64,000 bases of DNA from assembly GCA_963678095.2 (NCBI GenBank), contig CAXXXP010000001.1, positions 186,001 through 250,000 on the forward strand, in the 5' to 3' direction. Source of the stretch: G963678095 sp963678095. Its GTDB lineage: Bacteria > Bacillota > Negativicutes > Selenomonadales > Selenomonadaceae. Of this stretch, positions 20,619-29,090 are shown piece after piece. Both the position numbers and the translations under genes were made by a program. Numbering within the stretch: the stretch's first letter is position 1; each line of letters opens with the position of its first letter. Under the pieces are notes generated by a model. That model was not told the origin of the DNA and did not search any database. It saw nothing but the letters and a program-made list of their open reading frames with translations.

Positions 20619-21695
20619 ATGGCTGCAGAAAAATTATTTACGGATCCACAGGTGTTTTGGCTGAATGGGACGGGGACACAGGCCGATATTGTCTTATCAA
20701 GCCGTATTCGCCTGGCGCGGAATTTCAATGATATTCCCTTCCCCAATCGGGCGAATTTACCGCAGCTGGCAAAAGTGAAGGAACTTGTCGGGCAGGTTTT
20801 ACCGGATATTGAGGCGGCAACAGGCCTTCATTATCAGTCTATTGGCATAGATGAGCTTACTAAACTAGAAAAAAATGTATTAATAGAAAAACATCTGATC
20901 AGCCGGAATCACATTAACAGCCCGGAAGAGCGGTCCGTCCTTATCAGTGAAGACAGCCGGGTCAGCATTATGGTAAATGAAGAAGATCATCTCCGCCTGC
21001 AATGTATGGTATCAGGTCTTGATTTAAAAACGCCACTGGCTTTGGCAATGAGCCTTGATGATGTGATTGAGTCGTCGTTGTCGATTGCCTTTGATGAAAA
21101 GATGGGGTATCTGACCTCCTGCCCGACTAATCTGGGAACGGGTTTGCGGGCATCGGTGATGCTGCATCTTCCCGGACTAGTGTTTACGCAGCAGATCGGT
21201 AAAATCATAAATATTTCTCCCCAGCTGGGATTGGCTGTGCGGGGGTTGTATGGCGAAGGAACTGAATTTACCGGAAATATTTTTCAGATATCAAACCAGC
21301 TGACGCTTGGTTTTACTGAAGAGGGAATGATTGACAATTTAACCGGAACAGTGCATGAAATTATCACGCATGAGAAAGCTGCCCGGGAATCCTTGCTGAA
21401 CGCTTCCCGGGATAAGGTTGTTGACAGTGTTTGGCGGGCCTTTGGCATCCTCCGGTATGCTCGATCGGTGACGGAAAAGGAAGTATTGATTTTGTTGAGT
21501 AAGATGCGTCTGGGCGTTGATCTGGGGGTCATTAATGAAGTAAATCCCCAGGTTTTTAACGAGCTTTTGGTTGCCAGCCAGACCAATTATCTGCGAAATT
21601 TGCAGGAAAATGAAAATATGTCGCAAAGTGAAATAGATAAAAAACGGGCTGAAATCATCAGAACCGCAATTTTGAAGTTTGCAGTAGGAGCGTGA
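20619..21695 (+). CDS. mcsB: Protein arginine kinase McsB
   Basis: Phosphorylates arginine residues of misfolded proteins and CtsR, tagging them for ClpCP. The 358-residue guanidino-kinase fold shows IVLSSRIRLARN at the N terminus, RVSIMVNEEDHLRLQ, and the active-site loop with Cys168 in SCPTNLGTGLRASVMLHLP. The C-terminal pArg-sensing part includes RDKVVDSVWRAFGILRYAR. The start is ATG 20619 with CAGGAGGG upstream. It lies 3 nt after mcsA and 4 nt before clpC, forming the standard quality-control operon. Confidence 0.95.
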   Translation: MAAEKLFTDPQVFWLNGTGTQADIVLSSRIRLARNFNDIPFPNRANLPQLAKVKELVGQVLPDIEAATGLHYQSIGIDELTKLEKNVLIEKHLISRNHINSPEERSVLISEDSRVSIMVNEEDHLRLQCMVSGLDLKTPLALAMSLDDVIESSLSIAFDEKMGYLTSCPTNLGTGLRASVMLHLPGLVFTQQIGKIINISPQLGLAVRGLYGEGTEFTGNIFQISNQLTLGFTEEGMIDNLTGTVHEIITHEKAARESLLNASRDKVVDSVWRAFGILRYARSVTEKEVLILLSKMRLGVDLGVINEVNPQVFNELLVASQTNYLRNLQENENMSQSEIDKKRAEIIRTAILKFAVGA

Positions 21696-21699
21696 GGGT

Positions 21700-24162
21700 G
21701 TGAATAACAGATTTACGGCAAGAGCAATTAAGGTATTGGAATTGGCTCAATATGAGGCTAGAGAATTGGGGCAGAGCTATGTGGGGACAGAACATCTGCT
21801 GCTGGGACTGATCCATGAGGGTGAAGGCATTGCGGCCAGGGCCTTGGTTTCATTGGGAATTGACCTGCTTACAGTTCAAAATCGGATAGAGACCATGTTT
21901 GGTTCGGGCGAGGAAGCGGAAGATGACACCTTATCTTACACGCCTCGGGCCAAGAGAGTTCTTGAACTGGCCATCAGGGAGGCACAGGCCCTAGGGCACA
22001 ATTATATCGGAACAGAGCATATTCTGCTTGGCCTCATCCAAGAAAATGAAGGCATTGCGGCCAAGGTCTTGATTTCCCTGGGGGCAGATCTTGATATTGT
22101 GCGTGATACAGTTCTTGATATGCTTGGCGGAGAACAAAAAGATACAGCGGCAGAGGGCGGACCATCCGCTGCCAGTCATCCGGTGCGGACGCCGACCGTT
22201 GATCAGTATGCCCGCAATTTAAACGAGATGGCAGTAAAAAATAAAATGGATCCGGTTATTGGGCGGGAAAAAGAAATAGAGCGGCTGATACAGATTTTGA
22301 GTCGGCGCACTAAAAATAATCCCGTATTGATTGGTGAGCCGGGCGTAGGCAAAACTGCTATTGCCGAAGGGCTGGCACAGAGGATTGTTCAGGGATCTGT
22401 GCCGCGAATGCTGCTTAACAAGAAAGTCATATCTTTAAGTATGGCTTCTATTGTTGCCGGAGCTAAGTACCGTGGCGAATTTGAAGACCGGTTAAAAAAA
22501 ATCATTGAGGAAATCATGGAAGCTGGCGACATCATTTTGTTTATTGATGAAATGCATACGCTAATCGGAGCCGGTGCCTCGGAAGGTTCTATTGATGCTG
22601 CCAACATATTGAAACCGGCACTGTCAAGAGGCGAACTGCAGGTCATCGGTGCGACTACGCTTAAAGAGTACAAAAAATATATCGAGAAGGATTCAGCCCT
22701 TGAACGGCGCTTTCAGCCAATTATGGTAGGCGAACCAACAGTGGAAGATGCGATTAAGATATTAATGGGCATTCGTGATAAATATGAAGCATTTCATCGG
22801 GCACAGATTACCGATGATGCAATTGAAGCGGCAGTGAAATTGTCCCATCGCTATATATCGGATCGTTTCTTGCCGGATAAGGCCATAGACCTAATGGATG
22901 AAGCGGCATCTAAAGTTCGTCTGGCGGCAATTGTTCAGCCGGAAAATATAAAAGAGCTTGAAAAACGTCTGGAAAAATTTAAAACGGAAAAAGAAGCTGC
23001 AATAACGGCACAGGAATACGAAGCCGCGGCAAAAATACGCGATGCTGAAATGTCGGCGAAGCAGGAACTTGAAGTGGCACAGAAAAATTGGGACCAACAG
23101 GAAAACAGTCGTATTGTGGTTTCAGCGGTTGATATTGCGGATGTTGTAGCTGCCTGGACGAAAATTCCGGTACAGCAGCTGACAGCACAGGAGTCGGAAC
23201 GATTACTGGAACTGGAAAATATTTTGCATAAGCGTGTTGTCGGGCAGGCTGAAGCGGTTACTACTATTGCTAAGGCCGTGCGTCGGGCAAGAGCCGGGCT
23301 TAAGGATGCCAAACGGCCAATTGGATCCTTTTTGTTCCTTGGACCGACTGGCGTTGGCAAGACAGAATTGGCAAGAGCACTGGCGGAAGCTTTGTTTGGT
23401 GATGAAAATGCGATGATTCGCTTTGATATGTCAGAGTATATGGAAAAACATACGGTATCACGTATGGTGGGGGCGCCTCCCGGGTATATTGGTTATGAGG
23501 AGGGCGGGCAGCTGACTGATGCTGTGCGCCGTAAACCTTATTCGGTTATTTTACTGGATGAAATAGAAAAAGCGCATTATGATGTATTTAATATTTTGCT
23601 GCAGGTACTCGAAGATGGGCGCTTGACCGACAGTCAGGGCAGAACCGTGGACTTTCGCAATACGGTAATCATTATGACCTCCAATGCCGGGGCTAATTAT
23701 CTAAAGGAGGAGACCGCTGCTGTCGGCTTTGCCGCCGGAAGTAAAGCAACGATCGAAAATAGCGGGTTTGAGCGGGCAAAAAAACAAGTACTTTCTGAGG
23801 TGAAAAAGCTGTTTAAGCCTGAATTTCTAAATCGTGTGGATGCTATGCTGGTCTTTAGTGCCTTGGCGCAAAAAGAGCTTGTCCAGATTGTTGACATTTT
23901 GCTGCAGGATTTGCAAGTGCGGCTGCAGGAACTGGGTATAAAACTCGAGATTAGCGATGCTGCGAAGGAACGGATTGTCAAAGAGGAAACAGATTTTAAG
24001 TTTGGTGCGCGTCCGCTTAAGCGGGCGATTCAGCAGCTTTTGGAGGATGAAATTGCCGAGCGCTTGTTGCGCAAGGAGTTTACCGGTGGGGATGTCGTTT
24101 TGGTTGATGTCACCGAGAAGGAATTCAGCTTCAACCGGCAGGAAAAGCCGGTGCTTGTCTAA
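21700..24162 (+). CDS. clpC: ATP-dependent Clp protease ATP-binding subunit ClpC
   Basis: AAA+ unfoldase that feeds arginine-phosphorylated and other substrates to ClpP. The 820 residues contain two N-terminal repeats (TARAIKVLELAQYEARELG, YTPRAKRVLELAIREAQALG), Walker A motifs GEPGVGKT (212-219) and GPTGVGKT (548-555), a UVR/middle domain around residues 420-470 and ClpP-contact region after the second AAA+ module. The start is GTG 21700 with GTGAGGG 1-2 nt after the mcsB stop. An intrinsic terminator follows 15 nt after the stop. Regulation by CtsR is inferred from the promoter heptads. Confidence 0.96.
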   Translation: MNNRFTARAIKVLELAQYEARELGQSYVGTEHLLLGLIHEGEGIAARALVSLGIDLLTVQNRIETMFGSGEEAEDDTLSYTPRAKRVLELAIREAQALGHNYIGTEHILLGLIQENEGIAAKVLISLGADLDIVRDTVLDMLGGEQKDTAAEGGPSAASHPVRTPTVDQYARNLNEMAVKNKMDPVIGREKEIERLIQILSRRTKNNPVLIGEPGVGKTAIAEGLAQRIVQGSVPRMLLNKKVISLSMASIVAGAKYRGEFEDRLKKIIEEIMEAGDIILFIDEMHTLIGAGASEGSIDAANILKPALSRGELQVIGATTLKEYKKYIEKDSALERRFQPIMVGEPTVEDAIKILMGIRDKYEAFHRAQITDDAIEAAVKLSHRYISDRFLPDKAIDLMDEAASKVRLAAIVQPENIKELEKRLEKFKTEKEAAITAQEYEAAAKIRDAEMSAKQELEVAQKNWDQQENSRIVVSAVDIADVVAAWTKIPVQQLTAQESERLLELENILHKRVVGQAEAVTTIAKAVRRARAGLKDAKRPIGSFLFLGPTGVGKTELARALAEALFGDENAMIRFDMSEYMEKHTVSRMVGAPPGYIGYEEGGQLTDAVRRKPYSVILLDEIEKAHYDVFNILLQVLEDGRLTDSQGRTVDFRNTVIIMTSNAGANYLKEETAAVGFAAGSKATIENSGFERAKKQVLSEVKKLFKPEFLNRVDAMLVFSALAQKELVQIVDILLQDLQVRLQELGIKLEISDAAKERIVKEETDFKFGARPLKRAIQQLLEDEIAERLLRKEFTGGDVVLVDVTEKEFSFNRQEKPVLV

Positions 24163-24177
24163 ATTAATAGAGGAGGG

Positions 24178-24203
24178 AAAAGGCTGGGGATCCAGCCTTT
24201 TTC
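24178..24203 (+). terminator. Intrinsic terminator after clpC
   Basis: AAAAGGCTGG / CCAGCCTTTTT stem with GGAT loop, ending in TTTTTC. Confidence 0.88.
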
Positions 24204-24216
24204 TTTGGCGGAGAAA

Positions 24217-24384
24217 ATGAGAAGAACATATAAAAATAAATTATCACAGCAGTCCAGCCTGGAATGCCTGGTGAATTTTCTAGCAAATTTTTTTATTGCG
24301 GTGGTCTGGCTTTTGAAATTTATCGGGCGTTCTTTGCTGAGCCCCCTTGTTGGGCGAAAAAAACGTCGCCAACAGAAAAAGTGA
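24217..24384 (+). CDS. Small single-span membrane peptide, unknown function
   Basis: A 55-residue frame that I do not recognise. ATG 24217 has GGCGGAG 6-7 nt upstream. The sequence is basic at the start (MRRTYKNK), then hydrophobic and amphipathic (CLVNFLANFFIAVVWLLKFIG, 21 residues shortened here to LVNFLANFFIAVVWLLKF), and very basic at the end (VGRKKRRQQKK). It begins directly after the clpC terminator, and its stop at 24384 is 20 nt before the radA start with the radA RBS in between, suggesting cotranscription with radA. Codon choice is like its neighbours. Real coding status is inferred. Confidence 0.55.
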   Translation: MRRTYKNKLSQQSSLECLVNFLANFFIAVVWLLKFIGRSLLSPLVGRKKRRQQKK

Positions 24385-24404
24385 AACTGGTGGAGGTGTA
24401 GGTT

Positions 24405-25766
24405 TTGGCTAAAAAGAAAACTGCCTTTGTCTGTCAGGACTGTGGCTATGATACTGTCAAATGGCTGGGGCGCTGCCCGGGCTGTGGTGCCTGGAATACA
24501 ATGGTAGAGGAAACAATCGCGCCGGCGTCAAGCGGGCTCCGCCTGGGGCTGTCGATGTCGTCTAAGCCCGAGTCGATTGAAAATATAAAAATTGAGGATA
24601 TGCCAAGGTTTCTGACGGGGTCCGGGGAACTTGATCGTGTGCTTGGTGGTGGAGTTATTCCGGGATCGATGGTTTTGATCGTCGGCGATCCTGGCATTGG
24701 CAAGTCAAGTCTGACACTCAAGGTCTGTTCGGATGTGGCCAAAGAAGAAGGCCGCGTATTGTATGTTACTGGGGAAGAAAGCACCCGGCAAATCAGAATG
24801 AGGGCTGATCGGCTGCAGGCATTATCAAAAGAGTTGCTGGTGCTCAGTGAGACGAACCTGGAGTCAATTGAGCAACAGGTGCTCGATTTAATGCCGAAGC
24901 TGTTGATCATTGATTCTATTCAGACGATATTTAAGCCAGAGATACAAAGCGCACCAGGGAGTGTGAGTCAGGTAAGAGAATGCGCCGTCGAGCTTTTGCG
25001 CATTGCTAAGACGAACGGGATTGCCGTGTTTTTGATTGGTCATGTGACGAAGGATGGCACACTTGCCGGGCCGCGGGTACTCGAGCATATTGTTGATACC
25101 GTGCTTTATTTTGAAGGGGATCGCAATGTCCAGTTCCGGGTGTTGCGAGCAGTGAAAAATCGTTTTGGCAGTACCAATGAATTAGGTCTGTTTGAAATGC
25201 GCGATTGCGGGCTATTGGATGTACCAGATGCTTCAAAGATGTTTTTGTCCGATCTGCAGGCGGAGTCTGGCAGTATTGTGGTTCCGACTGTTGAGGGAAC
25301 ACGACCGCTTCTCGTCGAGGTGCAGGCGCTTGTTTCCCAAACACCATATATGCCGCCGCGCAGAACCTCTGATTATGTTGATATTAAGCGCATCCAATTG
25401 CTCCTGGCAGTCCTTGAAAAGCGGGTGAATCTCAGCGTTGGTGCCTGTGATGTTTATGTGAAGGTCGCTGGTGGCATTCGCATTGATGAACCAGCAATCG
25501 ATTTGGCGCTCAGCGTGGCGCTGGCTTCAAGTTTCCGTAACTGTAAAGTCTTACCCAAAACAATAATTTTTGGTGAAGTCGGGCTTGCCGGTGAAGTGCG
25601 CAGTGTCAGTCAGGCGGAAGTCAGAATTGCCGAGGCCGTAAAAATGGGATTTAAGCATGTGATTTTGCCGAAAAAAAACTTGGAACATTTGCCGGCGGGG
25701 CTGGAAATTGAACTCCATGGCGTCGATAACGTACGGGATGCACTGCGAATTGCGCTTCAGGGATAA
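24405..25766 (+). CDS. radA: DNA repair protein RadA (Sms)
   Basis: RecA-like ATPase/helicase that promotes branch migration in homologous recombination. The 453-residue protein has an N-terminal C4 zinc finger (CQDCGYD...CPGCGAW), Walker A GDPGIGKS at 94-101, the RadA-specific KNRFG motif at 251-255, and a C-terminal Lon-like domain (about 290-450; GACDVYVKVAGGIRIDEPA). The start is TTG 24405 with GGAGGTG 7-8 nt upstream. It follows clpC as in many Firmicutes, here with a small peptide gene between. Confidence 0.96.
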   Translation: MAKKKTAFVCQDCGYDTVKWLGRCPGCGAWNTMVEETIAPASSGLRLGLSMSSKPESIENIKIEDMPRFLTGSGELDRVLGGGVIPGSMVLIVGDPGIGKSSLTLKVCSDVAKEEGRVLYVTGEESTRQIRMRADRLQALSKELLVLSETNLESIEQQVLDLMPKLLIIDSIQTIFKPEIQSAPGSVSQVRECAVELLRIAKTNGIAVFLIGHVTKDGTLAGPRVLEHIVDTVLYFEGDRNVQFRVLRAVKNRFGSTNELGLFEMRDCGLLDVPDASKMFLSDLQAESGSIVVPTVEGTRPLLVEVQALVSQTPYMPPRRTSDYVDIKRIQLLLAVLEKRVNLSVGACDVYVKVAGGIRIDEPAIDLALSVALASSFRNCKVLPKTIIFGEVGLAGEVRSVSQAEVRIAEAVKMGFKHVILPKKNLEHLPAGLEIELHGVDNVRDALRIALQG

Positions 25767-25805
25767 AGGCTTTTCAGGGAGATTTCAGGAAAAAAAGATA
25801 TTTTA

Positions 25806-25834
25806 TTGACAGCATAAATATAACGTGATAAAAT
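25806..25834 (+). promoter_or_regulatory. Promoter upstream of carD
   Basis: Perfect TTGACA, 17 nt spacer, TAAAAT. A second extended -10 (TG-T-TATAAT, 25861-25869) lies closer to the gene, so carD may have two promoters. Confidence 0.75.
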
Positions 25835-25905
25835 TATTCCTTTTATAAAGTGGAATATCATGTTATAATGAAAGCATGTCTTATGCTAATATAGGAGGTG
25901 TTTCT

Positions 25906-26400
25906 TTGCTGAACATAGGTGATAAAATTGTCTACCCCATGCACGGTGCAGGTGTTGTATCTGGCGTGGAAAATTGCGAGGTCATGGGAGAGCACAAATC
26001 GTATTATGTGTTAAAAATGCCTTTGGGAAATATGAAGGTTATGATTCCTACGGATAACGTGGGGAGCATTGGCTTACGGGATGTAATTCCCCATGACGAT
26101 GTAGAGAAGGTGAAGCTGGTTCTGCAAAGTGCGCCGGAACATATAGCCGGAAGCTGGAACAAGCGGTTTAACGTGAATCTCGTGAAGATTAAAACGGGAG
26201 ATATCTGCAATGTGGCTGCCGTTGTCCGTAATTTGATTCTTCAGGACAGATTTAAAAAAATATCTACCGGAGAAAGACGTCTGCTTGATATTGCTAAACA
26301 AATTTTAATCAGTGAGCTTGTTTTTGCCTGTGACAAACAGCCGGAGGCAGTAGAAGAATGGTTATATGATCTTCTCGACAATAACTTGTTGGAGAGCTGA
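25906..26400 (+). CDS. carD: CarD/CdnL-family transcription factor
   Basis: RNA polymerase beta-binding factor that stabilises open promoter complexes in CarD/CdnL families. The 164-residue protein begins NIGDKIVYPMHGAGVVSGVE, the Tudor-like RNAP interaction domain, and continues to a helical C-terminal DNA-binding domain (STGERRLLDIAKQILISEL). The start is TTG 25906 because AGGAGGTG lies 5-6 nt upstream; an in-frame ATG at 25876 has no RBS and would sit 5' of it. The position between radA and the PIN/TRAM gene is the standard one. Confidence 0.9.
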   Translation: MLNIGDKIVYPMHGAGVVSGVENCEVMGEHKSYYVLKMPLGNMKVMIPTDNVGSIGLRDVIPHDDVEKVKLVLQSAPEHIAGSWNKRFNVNLVKIKTGDICNVAAVVRNLILQDRFKKISTGERRLLDIAKQILISELVFACDKQPEAVEEWLYDLLDNNLLES

Positions 26401-26464
26401 CAGCAGGGAGGCTTGCTGTCGTTTACCGAAAATAATGAATCAAGCCGAGGGAGGCGAATGTGTA

Positions 26465-27646
26465 TTGTTAGATAAGGTGCTGCGGTTTTTCATAACCGTT
26501 TTATCAGCGATTGTCGGCATTGCATTATTGCAGTTGACAACTCCGTTGCTGACATTACTGATCAGTGCGGAATTTTTGAAAATGGATATGGGGATTTTTG
26601 GAATGACAATGACCAATCTCTTGTCCATTCTTTTTGGGGCCGTCATCGGCGGCGGTGTAGGTTTTTTGATTTCACCGTTTTTTATCAAGAGACTGCTGCG
26701 GTTTTCTGTTTGGGTGGAAAGTCAGCTCAATAAAATGCCCATCCATGATGTTATTGCAGGTGCTTGTGGCCTGGCAATCGGACTTATTATTGCAAATTTA
26801 TTAGGAGCAGCGTTCTCTAAAATCCCGATAGTTGGTAATTATATTCCGATTGTATTTAGTATTGTGCTGGGGTATCTCGGCATTCATATTATGATAAAAA
26901 AGCGCAAAGATATTGTAGGGTTGTTTGATTTTATTCCACGACTTGTGAAGGAATATGCAAAAAAAGACAACAATGCGAATGCAGCGGCGGCAGCCGCTGC
27001 TGCTGCTGCCGCCGCTGCTGCCATGGTAGAGGAGAAAAATCAGCCAAGTGACAAGCATTACAAATTGCTGGACACGAGTGTTATCATTGATGGCCGTATT
27101 GCCGATATTTGTGAAAGTGGATTTATTGAAGGTACGGTATTGATTCCGGTGTTTGTCCTTGAAGAGTTGCAGCATATTGCAGATTCCTCGGATTTGTTAA
27201 AACGTACTCGCGGTCGGCGCGGACTCGATATTCTTAAACGCATTCAGACAGAGTTCGATATGTTTGTTGAGATTGACAACCGTGATTTTGATGATATAAG
27301 CGAAGTTGACTCGAAGCTGATCAAGCTGGCCCAGCTGGTCGGTGGTAAAATTGTCACAAATGATTATAATCTGAATAAAGTTGCTGATCTACAGGGGGTT
27401 GCCGTACTCAATATCAATGAGCTGTCTAATGCGGTGAAGCCCGTGGTTATTCCGGGTGAGGTTATGGTGGCAACGGTTGTTAAAGAAGGCAAGGAACAAG
27501 GGCAGGGGGTGGCCTATCTTGATGACGGAACCATGATTGTTGTTGAAGGTGGGCGCCGTCATATAAACACGACCTTGGAAGTTATAGTGACTTCAGTTTT
27601 ACAGACAGCTGCCGGACGGATGATTTTTGCCAAGCCAAAAATTTGA
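26465..27646 (+). CDS. yacL: PIN/TRAM domain membrane protein (YacL family)
   Basis: About 393 residues: four N-terminal membrane segments (within residues 1-150), a linker, a PIN nuclease-like domain (about 205-330, LLDTSVIIDGRIADI with the acidic residues, then LEELQHIADS and TNDYNLNKVA), and a TRAM RNA-binding domain at the end. The linker carries 14 consecutive alanines (26981-27022) written with mixed GCN codons. The start is TTG 26465 with GAGGGAGG 10 nt upstream; earlier frames overlap carD. Likely a membrane-tethered RNase; a strong terminator follows. Confidence 0.88.
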   Translation: MLDKVLRFFITVLSAIVGIALLQLTTPLLTLLISAEFLKMDMGIFGMTMTNLLSILFGAVIGGGVGFLISPFFIKRLLRFSVWVESQLNKMPIHDVIAGACGLAIGLIIANLLGAAFSKIPIVGNYIPIVFSIVLGYLGIHIMIKKRKDIVGLFDFIPRLVKEYAKKDNNANAAAAAAAAAAAAAAMVEEKNQPSDKHYKLLDTSVIIDGRIADICESGFIEGTVLIPVFVLEELQHIADSSDLLKRTRGRRGLDILKRIQTEFDMFVEIDNRDFDDISEVDSKLIKLAQLVGGKIVTNDYNLNKVADLQGVAVLNINELSNAVKPVVIPGEVMVATVVKEGKEQGQGVAYLDDGTMIVVEGGRRHINTTLEVIVTSVLQTAAGRMIFAKPKI

Positions 27647-27672
27647 TGCTGGGTTGTTTTATCTAGTCTTGA

Positions 27673-27702
27673 GAAAAAGCTGCGCAGCGACGCAGCTTTT
27701 TT
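27673..27702 (+). terminator. Intrinsic terminator after the PIN/TRAM gene
   Basis: AAAAAGCTGC / GCAGCTTTTTT with GCAGCGAC loop. Confidence 0.88.
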
Positions 27703-27778
27703 CGTCGTTAAGACTTTTATTTTATAGTGCATTTGTGTATGATAGAAAAATAATATACTGTTAAAGGAGCAGGATGCC

Positions 27779-28540
27779 ATGGTAACGGCGATTTTTCCAG
27801 CGGCCGGACAGGGCCGGCGCATGGAAGCAGGAATAAATAAGGTTTTTTTGGAGCTTTGTGGCAAGCCGATTTTAGTGCATACCCTGCTGGCATTTTCCCG
27901 CTGTCCGGCAATTGATGATTTGATTGTTGTCGTTGCTCCAGAAGAGGTGGGATTTATCAAGAAGATCTTATGCGCAATCCCGGGATTGAAGCCTTATCAG
28001 GTTGTAGCCGGAGGATCGGAGCGGCAGTATTCCGTTTATAATGGGTTGGCCCATGTTTCACCGCAAACAGAGCTTGTTTTGGTCCATGACGCTGCCCGGC
28101 CGCTTGTTCCACAGTCGGTTATTGAAGCGGTTGCAGCAGAAGCAGCAAAATCCGGAGCGGCGATTGCCGCTGTACCAGTGAAGGATACCATCAAGGTGGT
28201 CAATGAGGATAAAGAGGTATTGCAGACACCATCGCGCAGCAGTTTGTGGATGATACAGACACCACAGGGATTTCGGCGTGACCTTTTGGTTCAGGCGTAT
28301 CAAAAAGCGCAGCTTGAGGCGTTTGTTGGCACCGATGATGCAAGCCTTGTTGAGCGCCTGGGAGCTTCGGTGAAGGTCGTAAAAAGTGATTATCGCAACA
28401 TCAAGCTGACGACGCCGGAAGATATTTTGATAGCTGAGGCTTTTTTGCGCAGTGAAGTCAGCGAAATGGTAAAAACGCTGCCGTCAGCAATTTCATCCGC
28501 GGTACATGATATAAAACACAAAATATTTAAACAGAGGTAA
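27779..28540 (+). CDS. ispD: 2-C-methyl-D-erythritol 4-phosphate cytidylyltransferase
   Basis: Third step of the non-mevalonate isoprenoid pathway: CTP plus MEP gives CDP-ME. The nucleotidyltransferase motif is FPAAGQGRRM near the N terminus, then VHDAARPLV, VKDTIK and FVGTDDASLVE. At 253 residues it has a C-terminal tail of about 20 residues (EMVKTLPSAISSAVHDIKHK) beyond the usual end. The start is ATG 27779 with AAAGGAGCAGG upstream. It lies 6 nt before ispF, its pathway partner two steps later. Confidence 0.94.
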   Translation: MVTAIFPAAGQGRRMEAGINKVFLELCGKPILVHTLLAFSRCPAIDDLIVVVAPEEVGFIKKILCAIPGLKPYQVVAGGSERQYSVYNGLAHVSPQTELVLVHDAARPLVPQSVIEAVAAEAAKSGAAIAAVPVKDTIKVVNEDKEVLQTPSRSSLWMIQTPQGFRRDLLVQAYQKAQLEAFVGTDDASLVERLGASVKVVKSDYRNIKLTTPEDILIAEAFLRSEVSEMVKTLPSAISSAVHDIKHKIFKQR

Positions 28541-28546
28541 GAGCAG

Positions 28547-29023
28547 ATGACGAGATTTGGCATGGGCTATGATGTACATAAATTAGTGGAAGGACGTAAA
28601 CTTATTCTTGGCGGCGTTGAAATAGAACATACGCTGGGACTGCTCGGCCATTCTGATGCCGATGTGTTGCTACATGCTGTGGCAGATGCTTTACTTGGGG
28701 CGGCGGCTCTCGGAGATATTGGCCGTCATTTTCCGGATACGGATGCGGCCTACAAGGGAATATCGAGCATGGTGCTACTTTCCCGAGTTGGGGAATTGTT
28801 AAAGGCGCGTGGCTATGAAATTGGCAATATTGATGCGACAATTGTTGCGCAGAAACCCAAATTGGCACCCTATATCATGGAGATGAATGAAAATATTGCC
28901 AGGACATTAAACACAGCGGTGGACCGGATCAACGTAAAGGCTACCACGGAAGAGCAGCTTGGCTTCACCGGAGCCGAGCAAGGGATAGCGGCTTATGCTG
29001 TTGTTGGCATTGACTCGAAATAA
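28547..29023 (+). CDS. ispF: 2-C-methyl-D-erythritol 2,4-cyclodiphosphate synthase
   Basis: Fifth step of the MEP isoprenoid pathway, closing CDP-ME-2-phosphate to MEcPP. The 158-residue protein has the zinc ligands Asp9 and His11 in GMGYDVHKL, the GHSDADVLLHAVADALLGA motif, and the C-terminal NVKATTEEQLGFTG. The start is ATG 28547 with GAGGTAAGAG upstream, 6 nt after ispD. Length is typical for the homotrimeric enzyme. No terminator is evident before the gltX promoter. Confidence 0.96.
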   Translation: MTRFGMGYDVHKLVEGRKLILGGVEIEHTLGLLGHSDADVLLHAVADALLGAAALGDIGRHFPDTDAAYKGISSMVLLSRVGELLKARGYEIGNIDATIVAQKPKLAPYIMEMNENIARTLNTAVDRINVKATTEEQLGFTGAEQGIAAYAVVGIDSK

Positions 29024-29027
29024 ATAT

Positions 29028-29056
29028 TTGTCGCAATAGAGAATTTCTGTTAGAAT
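29028..29056 (+). promoter_or_regulatory. Promoter of gltX
   Basis: TTGTCG, 17 nt spacer, TAGAAT, about 35 nt before the gltX start. Confidence 0.6.
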
Positions 29057-29090
29057 GGACTGTATATGATACTTTGGAGGGAATAAATAG

